From contig JAJIRX010000008.1 in NCBI GenBank assembly GCA_023853785.1, forward strand, positions 124,001-188,000: a stretch of 64,000 nucleotides of DNA. Reading direction: 5' to 3'. A program made the translations under genes and the position numbers. Positions 11,950-20,515 of the stretch are shown in pieces. Each line of letters opens with the position of its first letter. Position 1 is the first letter of the stretch. This DNA comes from Psilocybe azurescens (lineage: Eukaryota > Basidiomycota > Agaricomycetes > Agaricales > Agrocybaceae). The notes under the pieces were generated by a model. It was not told where the DNA came from, did no database searches, and saw nothing but the letters and a program-made list of their open reading frames with translations.

Positions 11950-13269
11950 ATGTCTACACCTGACTTTCCAATCCCAGTCAACCTCCAAGAGAATGAAATT
12001 AGCGGCAAACTCAATAGCTCAATGTGTTTTAATTTTCTCATGGGTAAATCTCCACTTCTGTGAATATTACCAAAGCATACTTATGTGTGCCAGGAATTTA
12101 CACCATGGTAGTTGGAGAAACCATTTACCTTCTCAGTGGGTTCTTCCATTAACCTGAAAATAAAATTGTCAACCATGTTGTCCTATAGTATCCAAAAAGC
12201 CTTTCGGTGTCAATCGTCTCATTATTTCAGCCACTTCTGTGCTATATTTGCTTTGCTTCATTGTGCAATGGTACAACCTTGATTGGGTAGTTGTGATAAA
12301 TGGAGACACGCGAGAATCAATCTTTTGGGGAACAGTGGAGCAAAGCCCTCAATGGACCTCCACACTCAGTGACTTTCTAGAGCGTTCCTTGTTGATTATT
12401 GCCGACGGGCTACTGGTTTGTCCATATATTTGATTATCTATTAACTCTCATTAATGCCTTGACAGATATGGAGATGCTACAATGTCTGGGGACGATCATT
12501 CTGGGTGATTTCGGCTCCATTGATATTTTTAATTGCGGAATTCAGTGAGCGCCATGGATTAAAGTCACTCATGAATACTTCTAGTAATGACATGTAATGA
12601 CATTGCAGGTCTCGATGTTGTACTTACGGTTTTATGTTTGAAATTCGGCCAGATAACCGACGCAGATGCTATTCTACTCAATAATATTGCAAGTGCTCTG
12701 ATGTTTGTGTCAGTGGGCACCACTGTGATTACAACATTTCTTATTGGGTATAGAATACATTCTGCTTCTCGAATACATGGTCCACCATCCAGAAGATTAT
12801 TCAATCACATTGTGACAGTGGTTGTCGAGTCATCTGCAGTTTACTCACTGGTACTCCTCCTTGACGCCATCGTTTTTGTTGTTCCATCGTTCCATGTAGT
12901 GGGATCTTCTTTCCGCGAGGCAAGGTATTATGTGGAAGAAATTGTCCTTGTTGTCGCAGTACGTACCTCCTAATGTTGATGCGGACAACCTGTGTCTCTA
13001 ATCTAGAATCAGGGGATGACACAAAAATTATGGTTGCCAGAGTTGCTCTTACAGACACCAACAGCACAGATGCATCAGCTCCACTCACCCACATATCTGG
13101 CAATTTGGAATTTGAATCGCATCAAGGCAGTGGCAGTGGCCGCAGTAGAAACAACACTGGAGGAGATGTTAACGCCTCGGTTCAGGCATACAATGTGGAG
13201 CCGACACTTGTGATCGAAGTGAAGAGGGAGTCCAATGCGGGTGGCATTTTTGTGGAAAAGCAAGTCTGA
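11950..13269 (+). pseudogene. Seven-helix membrane protein, copy B (near intact)
   Basis: Same family as copy A; the best preserved of the three. Exons by eye: 11950-12043 (ATG, MSTPDFPIPVN), 12094-12135, 12189-12415, 12466-12544, 12609-12958 and 13007-13269 (TGA). Splice sites are GT-AG and phases agree through the first five exons. Motifs are SVLYLLCFIVQWYNLDW, DTRESIFWG, IADGLL, IWRCYNVWGRSFW, NNIASALMFVSVGTTVITTF and YSLVLLLD. The last exon (MVARVALTDTNS-like) is one base out of phase with exon 5 for every nearby AG; copy C has one more base there. It may still be expressed as a truncated protein, or the last splice may be unusual. Function unknown; called pseudogene with moderate certainty. 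Confidence 0.6.
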
Positions 13270-13589
13270 GGATGTTCACAGTCCTACAGCGATGATTTGG
13301 CAGCCTCACTGACAGTAACACAGAAAGACAGGACAATGATATCTTTGTTGGGTTACGGAGCATTCAGTTAGATACATGCTGTTGTGTTATATATATAATG
13401 AATAATGCTTACCTTCATTGGGTAATGGAACGTTAAGGCAACAAAGGTGGGGGAATCAATGTATATATGCTACGGGGGTCTTTAGGAATTTATCTGATCT
13501 TGATATGAATGTTCAAGATAATCAAAGTGTCTGTGCAATATGTCTGTACTTGCATGGTACTTTACACTGCTTGTGCTTGTAGTGAGTCC

Positions 13590-14103
13590 GTGCAGAGTCA
13601 TGGGCTTACACTCCTCCCCTCCCAAAAAAAATTTGACAGGGCTATGTGGTCCGGCCATCTGCTTCCACACTCCCTTCTTTGGCTTCCCACATGTCCAGTG
13701 CTTCATTGTCCAGAAGATTGCGACACGGGATCCATTCATCATGGTCCTTTCCATATCCCACCCATTGCACCAGGTATTGTGTTCCGCAGCTGTGGCGCCG
13801 TTCATCGACAATCTTCTCGGCTACCGTCTCTTCTGTGCCGTCCTCAGCGATGATTGTCGGGGGTCACACCATCTCACAATCTGGGAATAGCGCAGCATCG
13901 TTGGGTATGAATGGTTTTAGCAGACTGGCATGGAAACCTGGGAACATCTTGGTGTTGTTTGGCAGGCACAGCATGTATTCTGACCGCTCTGCAAATGCGG
14001 AGTCGATGATGTACAGGCCATCAAAGCATGGCAGGAATTTTGCCACGCACTTCTTGCCCTTGCACTTGTAGTTCCTCCTGTGGTTCACGGTGGACAGCAT
14101 CAC
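13590..14103 (-). pseudogene. Gypsy post-integrase region and chromodomain
   Basis: The 13864-14103 piece contains MFPGFHASLLKPFIPNDAAL, the typical linker after gypsy integrase. Reading on in another frame from about 13860 gives EKIVDERRHSCGTQYLVQW followed by VGYGKDHDEWIPCRNL, a chromodomain signature, which in chromoviruses guides integration into heterochromatin. The switch of frame between the two shows another lesion. Confidence 0.8.
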
Positions 14104-14230
14104 CAGGTCGCCAGGTTCGTAGGCAATCTCTGTGCCTCTGTGCTCATTTGCGTGGTGTGCTTGCCATACTTTTGCTGCGAGTAGTGAGTCTTCTGCTTCC
14201 TTGACTTCTGTGTTGATCTGATCGACAATG

Positions 14231-14887
14231 TCATGGGGCGCTTATCTGGGCGATGGACATCTTAGTGACAATCGGGCAATCCACGAGGGGTGGGATCACT
14301 TGTAGCAACCTCCCTGTTTTCAGTTGGAAACCCAAGAATCCGGTTGACACATTCACTGTGTTCATCAAAGCAAAGCAGATGTGGGGCAGCTTGTCGAACC
14401 ACCCCTTCTGGTTGATGTCCACATGCTAGTGGATTGCTTGGTTCACTGTTTTTGGGTCCTTTCACTGGCACTGTTGGTCTCTGGATGGCATGAGGTTAAC
14501 ATTTTCAGCTTGACATCCATTAATTTGTTGAGCTCTACCCAGATTTCAGATGTGAACAGCATGTTGCAGTCAGAGAGGAGCTCCTCAAAGAGCCCATTCT
14601 TGCAGTACCAGTCATCAAAGACGACCTTGGCAATTTGTATGGCAGTCCAAGACGAGTGCATTGCCGCTAGACAGATGTCGGCTCCCAGTTGATATGTCAT
14701 TGTGAGGGATGGTGTTGCGTCCATTCTCCTCCGGGAGTGGTCCTATGAAATCCAGCACAACGGAGGCAAAGCACTTGTCTGGTACTGGCAATGGGTGCAG
14801 CGGCCCTGTTGGCTTGGAGGTCCGGTCTTTGTTCCTCTGGCACCCTGTGCACGACAGTAAGTACACTTTCTCAAGGTCTCTTCTCAT
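14231..14887 (-). pseudogene. Gypsy integrase domain, frameshifted
   Basis: Pieces in different frames give the zinc-finger end (LLSCTGCQRNKDRTSKP), the first catalytic region (VVLDFIGPLPEENG), the second (GLFEELLSDCNMLFTSEIW) and the glutamate region (HPETNSASERTQK). The usual SDRD around the second catalytic aspartate reads SDCN. The domain would insert the cDNA into the genome; here at least two frameshifts separate the blocks. Confidence 0.8.
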
Positions 14888-15105
14888 ATTCGGTCAATAA
14901 AATGACTTGTTGAGGGCATCATATGACTTATCAAACCCAAAGTGGCCAAATGTGTCATGCGCAAGGTGGTAGAGGGCTTTGCGCACCTTCAGATTCTGTG
15001 GGATCACCAGCTAGTTCCCCATATATATCAGGCCATCGTCCTCATAGGAACTGGGGATGCTCCCAGCCTGTATCCCACTCCGGACCTGTTTGCAAAAGCT
15101 GTCCT

Positions 15106-15740
15106 CTAGCATGGCCTTTCTAATGTCTTCCACGTACGACTTTTCGCTTGTAATCTGCAGTATGGCAGTGCTTGAGATGCAAGGGGTGTGGGGGTTGCAC
15201 GTGTATGGGAGGGTGCAGGTGGCCAGCCTTGGTGATGGCTCAGTCTCAGTGACAGCCCAGTTTTGGGCATGCAGGACAGAGCATTGGTTGTGGTGTTATC
15301 TTCTCCACAAATGTAGTGGATATCATAGCCAAAATCTGCCATGTACATTGCCCATCTCATCTGCTGCCTTGACATCTCCTTCTGTGCTTGAAAGTACTCC
15401 AAAGTTTGATGATCCGTGTAGACATCAAAATGAATGCCTAGTAAGCTGCTTCTCCACTTCTTCATTGCCTTCATTATGGCCAGCAGCTCTTTCTCATGTA
15501 TGGGGTAGTTCTTTTCTGCTCTGTTCAACTGGTAGGAGTCATACACGACTGGCTGTGCAGATTCCCATGTCTGTCCAAAGCTCAGTACTGTACCTGTCCT
15601 CCAATCGCTTGTGTCCATTGTGAGGAAATCCTTCCGTGCACGGTCGTCATAGTCAATGACTGTGAGGCACTCAGGCCCTTTGACAAGGCACTTAATCAAG
15701 TTGAAGGCCATCTCATGCTCATCAGTCCACTCTGGAAAAT
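15106..15740 (-). pseudogene. Gypsy RNase H domain
   Basis: The frame reads through FLTMDTSDWRTGTVLSF, PVVYDSYQLNRAEKNYPIHE, KELLAIMKAMKKWR and FDVYTDHQTLEYFQAQKEMS, the standard RNase H of Ty3/gypsy polyproteins, which degrades the RNA template. The acidic positions in MDTSD, HEKEL and YTDHQ are present, but the final acidic residue, normally in a DNxxADALS motif, is replaced (DNTTTNALS), so the active site looks incomplete. About 200 codons are open before a stop. Confidence 0.85.
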
Positions 15741-15743
15741 CTT

Positions 15744-16060
15744 GAGGTCTTTACCCTCACCCATGTATTCCATGTGGAGTCCATGTGGAGTTTAGTGACC
15801 TTTTTTTTTGCAGATATCCCAGCCATTCAGAGGTGGAGACTCCATATGGAGTCCAGCTGGAATTGACTCATCCTCCATGTGGGCCAATGTGGAGGATGTG
15901 GAACTCCATGTGGACTCCATGTGGAACTTCATGTGGAGTTCTACATCCTCCATATGGATTCAATGTGAATTTAACTCATGAATCATGTATATTAACATGA
16001 ACACACTATTTCAGGGTCAATTTCAAATGGACTCCAGGTGGAGGAGGGTCCCTGGAGTTT
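15744..16060. repeat. TCCATGTGGA palindromic repeat cluster 1
   Basis: Dense copies of short palindromes of the form TCCA-N-TGGA (CCATGTGGAGTCCATGTGG and similar) in both orientations. The left edge (GAGGTCTTTACCC at 15744) resembles the left end of the hAT-like elements at 16754 and 40937, so this may be a relic of the same family that inserted into the gypsy fragment. No matching right end or 8-bp duplication was found. Confidence 0.55.
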
Positions 16061-16091
16061 ATTTATATTTTATTATAGTGTGAAAAAAAAT

Positions 16092-16166
16092 TACACTAGC
16101 AGGAATTGAACTCGGGCATCCCAGAATGCCAAACACAAGCAATAAACTGACTAAGCCACAAAGGCT
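16092..16166 (-). ncRNA. tRNA-like sequence with pol III boxes (SINE head candidate)
   Basis: On the minus strand GTGGCTTAGTCAGTTTATTG resembles a tRNA A box and GAGTTCAATTCC a B box, about 45 bases apart. Between them GGCAT and ATGCC can form a hairpin placed like an anticodon arm with a TGG-containing loop. A run of eight T follows (minus strand, about 16091-16084), as expected of a pol III terminator. The acceptor and T stems do not pair well, so it is not a working tRNA but could be a SINE head or decayed tRNA. Confidence 0.4.
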
Positions 16167-16259
16167 TTACTGTCCATTAAAAATTGATGGCCTACATATT
16201 GATTCAAATCATTTCTTGGCTATTCTTGGCAAGCGTTAAACAACATCACATGTGTAACA

Positions 16260-16491
16260 CATTGTTGCCACGTCAGTCCATTGGTTACTCCAACCACCCC
16301 ACCTTGCCTTTCAACCACCACCATCACCCTGCTGCCGCCATTGCACGTGCCCCACCACCTTGCTGTTGTCGGTCAGAGCCAGGCACCTGCCAACCTAACC
16401 CAACATGCATTGTGCCACCACCAACCAAGGCCATGCACAGCGACAACATGTCCGTGTATGATAGCAATGACACCAGACATGCATACACGGT

Positions 16492-16524
<33 letters not shown>

Positions 16525-16615
16525 GGTCCATATATGACAACAACAATACCGGACTGAAGGGGAACGAGGTGGGTGGGGATTGAGGTACAAGGTAAAACAA
16601 CATCAGGAAAAAAAA
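16260..16615 (-). repeat. Dispersed repeat family R1, copy 3 (inverted), with (CAA)n
   Basis: The reverse complement matches the left half of R1 copies 1 and 2 (GGTTGGAGTAACCAA-type block, GTGCCACCACC block, CACGGTAC block). A (CAA)n microsatellite at 16492-16522 sits where the other copies have a mixed GTTGTCATTG segment. Long open frames here are products of this repeat. Confidence 0.7.
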
Positions 16616-17499
16616 ATGCCCAGTAGAATGTCACCTAAACTATGTAGCACTGGTATAAATTGGCCTTTGCAGTAGCTCCAGTAGCTCCAGTAGCACTCAG
16701 TAGTTCTGGTGCATATCTACATAGAGCCCAGTAGCTCTGGCACAGATCTACTGGAGGTCTTTCCTTTCCCCACACAATCCATACGGACTCCAGTGGACTC
16801 CACTGGATGCAATAATTAACACAATATCCAAAGTATAATCATTGGTTATTAATGTTAATATAAATAGCAAAAAAATAACATAAAAGCTGATTCTACATAA
16901 GAACAATTAATTGAAACATTATTTAAATATATCAGTGAGCAAGGCCTCCTTATAAATAATTTTTTGCATTTTGTTCAGTTCGTGGAGTAAGAATTTCACA
17001 GGCACATGTGATGTGCACACATGCCCAGCATTGGCCGATCAGCATGATTGCCATCAAACACATGCGTGTGCTGTCAGATTCCTCTTTCTTTCCAACTGCC
17101 ACCATCTGCTTTCTGTCCCCCTCTTCCCTTTCTCTCTCTGCTGCTGTTGTCACCATTGCCACCGTTGCCACCGTCCCTCACCCACCACTGCCCTTCTTGC
17201 CTTGCAACGGCCTCATCATCACTGTCTGCAAGGTGGATCAGGTAGCCGCCACTTTGCCGCCACTCAAAATTGGGAGGGAAGGGGACTGGGGAGGAACCAG
17301 GGAAGGAGGTGAGTACCTACCGTCCCACCTTTCCCCTTCTTTCCTAACAAACTATGCAGGTGCAGACCCCCATGTCGATGGCACAAGGCACTGGTGAGGG
17401 CACGCGCAGTACCCTCCTCGCCATTGACAGTGGCCCTGCCATTGGGTATCCCAACATGGGGCCACTGTAGCTGCCACATCGTACCACCACCTCTGCCGT

Positions 17500-17900
17500 T
17501 GCCAGCTCAGGTGGCCCCACCGTCGTGCCACCCCACCGGACCCTTCTGTCGCTGCCACGTCACTTGCCCCCCTCGTCATTGCCAGCTCATGTGGCCCCGC
17601 TATTGTGCCACCTCGCCTACCCCCTCCATTGCTGCCATGTCACTTGCCCCCTCGTCATTGCCAGCTCAGGTGGCCCCGTCATTGTGCCACCCCACCGGAC
17701 CCTTCTGTGGCCGCCACGTCACTCACCCCCTCGTCATTGCCAGCTCAGGTGGCCCCACCATCAGGCCACCTCGCTCGCCCCCTCTGTCACTGCCACCTCC
17801 CCCATTGTCTCTGTTGTTACCTGCTCCTTCCGCTACTGCCATGTCACTCACCCCTTTGTTGTTACCTGCTAAGGCGGCCCTGCCATTGTGCCACCTCCCC
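17500..17900 (+). repeat. Minisatellite, unit about 80 bp
   Basis: GCCAGCTCA begins at 17501, 17581, 17660 and 17739, each followed by GTGGCCCC and then GCTGCCA(C/T)GTCACT-like blocks; the last units are more diverged. It lies inside the hAT-like element. All three plus-strand frames stay open through it, giving P/C/H-rich repeats that should not be annotated as genes. Confidence 0.75.
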
Positions 17901-18051
17901 TGCCCCCTCTGTTGTTGCCAGTTCACCTGCACCTGCAGTCCCTGTGTCTGCTCCCATCTGTGATGTGTTGTCCTTGTCCCTGTCCCCTCTTGCATGATGT
18001 TCTCTATGTAGTTATATAGCTAACTTTTTACAATGTATATTGCCCTAGTTA

Positions 18052-18071
18052 GCATATATATATATATATAT
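18052..18071. repeat. (AT)n microsatellite
   Basis: About ten TA dinucleotides in a row within the 3' part of the hAT-like element. Nothing else is visible in this stretch. Confidence 0.7.
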
Positions 18072-18429
18072 CATGTATTCACTGGGCTTGAATTTTCACA
18101 ATTTTCTCTATTTCATTAATTAAGTCTAGTGAACTCAAAGATAAACAGAGTCCAGTGGATTCCACTGGACTCTATTTATTTAGATTTCTACTTATTTATT
18201 GTATTAAGTTTATCAGAGTCCAGTGGACTTGCTTATATACTAAGTGTAAAAGATAAACAGAGTCCACTGGAGTCCACTGGACTCTATTTATTTTGATTTC
18301 TACTTATTTACTGTATCAAGTCTACCGGAGTCCAGTGGACTCTGTTCACCTTTTACACTTAGTATATAGGCAAGTCCACTGGAGTCCACTGGAGTCCATA
18401 TGGACTGTGTGGGGGATGGTAAAGTACTG

Positions 18430-19170
18430 GAAAGAGGTCCTGAAGAGGTGCTACCATGAATATCGTTGAGTTTATGGAGAGCGTAGTCGTCGTTGTCGTC
18501 ACAATTCAATCTATGTGTCATCATCTCTTTCTCCCTCTATGTGCTGGGATGAGGTATTGCAGCTGTTCTGACCTGTAATACACCAAATTTCGGAGTGTAG
18601 AACTGAAATTGACTCATGGTGAAGACTCCTGGGTGACAGTAATAATTATGTAAATGTCTAGGTTTGAATTACACATTTCGGCCGTATCATGTGCCCTGCA
18701 AATACGGCAACTTTTAAAGGAGCAGTCGCAGACAAACGAACTAGAACATACACACGAACCTTCTCCTACCTCCGGAACTCGAACGCCTGTACGTCCTGCT
18801 CGTCCTCTTTTTCAATCTAGATACACACACGCTCTAGCCCTCAATTCACTCAACAAGTCATCGAGGGCGGGTATCCACCCCACACAGGCGATGCACCTAT
18901 AGGAGAGGAAATCTTCGATCGTGGATCTGTTCCCGCCTACGAAATTGAGGTTCGGCGCAAGTACTTGTGATTTCAATGCCGTATATACCAGTGAGAATGA
19001 TCTCAATCCGGCAGCCAGCGGCAAACAAATCCGTATGAGCGGCTGCGTGAAGAAGAACTGGAAGCGCGGGCGTATTTAGATATAGAGCTTGCGCAGCTGC
19101 GGTTACTCATGAAGGTCGTGTGCGATGGCCTGTTCATCCGGGAACAGGAAAATGTCCGTGCCATCAGTGC
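18430..19170 (-). pseudogene. F-box-like gene fragments (copy 1)
   Basis: Two minus-strand fragments related to the gene at 20466-23408. One (19165 to about 18812) contains LAPNLNFVGGNRSTIEDFL followed by VGWIPALDD, matching LAPNLDFICGNRYTIEAFL and VVWIPDRYD of the better copy, and the preceding QLRKLYI. The other (about 18540-18430) matches the start region (DDNDDYALHKLNDIHGS). Their order is reversed relative to the gene, so the locus has been rearranged, perhaps together with insertion of the adjacent hAT-like element. Confidence 0.65.
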
Positions 19171-20216
19171 ATGTCTGTGCAGTCCTTATGTATAATACGT
19201 GTCAGTGCAATGTCAGAGAGATAATACAACTGTGATTGGCGTACATTTGGAGGGGCTAATCGGCCCAGCGTTTGTGTGCCGAGTGTGGGAAATACCTGAA
19301 AGGGATCATATTCTCAGAAATCTGTGTCAGTGCATGTCGGTGTAAATGGTGCACTGACGTGCACTGACCGGCACGGACATTTCTCTTTGCCCACTCATTT
19401 AATGTGAAATAGAGATTAGTTTAACGTACAGTCAAGCGAGAATACACAAATCATGATCTTATTGTCGTTGCGCTTGGGACATCTCTTGCCCATGGCTTTG
19501 TTCGAAGATTTCCCTTCAAAAAGTCATGTTAATTTCTATTAGGTGTTCAGAATTTGGTGTATTGTGGCGCGAGCTATCCATGAACAACACAATATGGGGG
19601 TTGAAGATCACTCATTACTCGTCTTGGACCGGTCTCCTATTAGTAATAGTAGATACACAATATCTTACCAATCAAAGCGTTCATACCTGATTTAAGGGCC
19701 TCCAAAGGCTTAGTGAAGTACTGGGATACAACTATTCTTACTTATAACTTATCCTCTCAACTGTGGAGTATTTGTCAAGCACTCGTTTCTCAGACTTTTG
19801 ACCGGATTTTGATGAGTCCCATGTGACTCGCATTGACTGCCCATAATGTGACCTTGCATTGAGGAACACTAAATCCATCCACGGATCAGCGCTTAACAGA
19901 ATTGCTGCTCGTGCCCAATGCAAAATTTCTGGTTCGATTCCCCCTCGTGCAATTCATTACCTTTTTTATCAACGCCACCGACAGGATCAATATTGCCCGA
20001 CGACAACTACCAATACCCTCAAAACAAGCAGAAAGCCCACCGGGAAGGTCTAACAAGTTCAAGAGGCGTTAGGAATGACGATGTATATTTTAAATGAGGG
20101 AGTCGTCATACAAACTGGCATTTCGAGCATCATTTCAACAAAGGCATGGCGTAGGACTTATTTCAGGGGCAATTTTCCGGGTTGATTTACCTATGTATTT
20201 ATAGGTTGACCATACG
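19171..20216. other. No gene; possible second tRNA-like relic at 19885-19965
   Basis: Mostly unique AT-rich sequence. At 19885-19965 the plus strand has an A-box-like CAGCGCTTAACAGAATTGC, a good B box (GGTTCGATTCC, 19931-19941) and a T-run after it. The stems of a tRNA do not form, so I treat it as a decayed tRNA or SINE relic only. Confidence 0.3.
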
Positions 20217-20515
20217 CGGTGATGGCCGAATGTCTCTCTTTCCCATTCAGCCAGCGTCTGTCTTTCTCGTTCCACCATGTCGACGACTATGCTTTCCACA
20301 GATTCAACGATCTCCATCACAGACATAAACAATGTGTTACCTATTTAAAGGCTCCTTCATCCGCGGTAATGGCCGATTGTCTCTCTTTCCCATTCAGCTA
20401 GCGTCTCTGTCTGTCTCGTTTCGTAGAAATAAAAACAGATTTCAGTTTATCTTTCTCGTTCCACCATGTCGACGACTATGCTCTGCACAGACACTGAAAT
20501 CTCCATCGCAGACAC
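20217..20515 (+). repeat. Tandem duplication of the 5' end of the F-box-like gene
   Basis: The segment GGCCGAATGTCTCTCTTTCCC through CCACCATGTCGACGACTATG (20223-20291) is repeated with changes at 20371-20481. The upstream unit therefore carries a decoy start codon at 20277 whose frame runs only a few codons past the repeated part before stopping. The downstream copy leads into the long frame. Confidence 0.75.

Larger units (their letters stand above)
10690..13320 (+). repeat. Segmental duplication, copy B
   Basis: Plus-strand copy of the block at 6620-8990 (minus) and 47115-49250 (plus). The 5' part around 10730-10760 (CATACTCCCAAGAATTAACC) matches C at 47240-47260. Similarity runs through the gene to about 13270. 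B and A are inverted relative to each other with 1.7 kb between them. Confidence 0.8.
13500..15760 (-). mobile_element. Ty3/gypsy chromovirus fragment, 5'-truncated
   Basis: On the minus strand the order is RNase H, integrase, chromodomain, as in chromodomain Ty3/gypsy retrotransposons. Gag, protease and almost all of reverse transcriptase are missing: the fragment opens at the QDFPEWTDEHE connection just before RNase H and is cut at about 15744-15760, where a TCCATGTGGA repeat cluster begins. The reading frame is broken several times between 13.6 and 14.9 kb. I could not define LTRs on either side. It is a dead copy. Confidence 0.9.
16754..18429. mobile_element. hAT-like non-autonomous element 1
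   Basis: Ends are imperfect inverted repeats: left GAGGTCTTTCCTTTCCCC then ACACAATCCATACGGACTCC; the right end reads, as complement, CAGTACTTTACCATCCCC then ACACAGTCCATATGGACTCC. The same ends bound the element at 40937-44113, which has an 8-bp target duplication. Here the flanking 8-mers differ (16746-16753 against 18430-18437), so one flank is probably rearranged. The inside shares 16960-17060 with 41335-41440 but has its own minisatellite and no transposase. Confidence 0.7.

Noticed and set aside
15744..16060. A further complete hAT-like insertion into the gypsy fragment
   Set aside because: The left end looks right, but no right end, no 8-bp duplication and no continuation of gypsy sequence on the other side were found.
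17008..17963. Long overlapping frames of 115-190 codons rich in Pro, Cys and His
   Set aside because: They follow the 80-bp minisatellite and are open in all three plus-strand frames at once; they have no domain and lie in a transposable element.
19885..19965. tRNA gene suggested by a good B box GGTTCGATTCC
   Set aside because: Acceptor and T stems do not pair and no anticodon arm forms; kept only as a possible relic.
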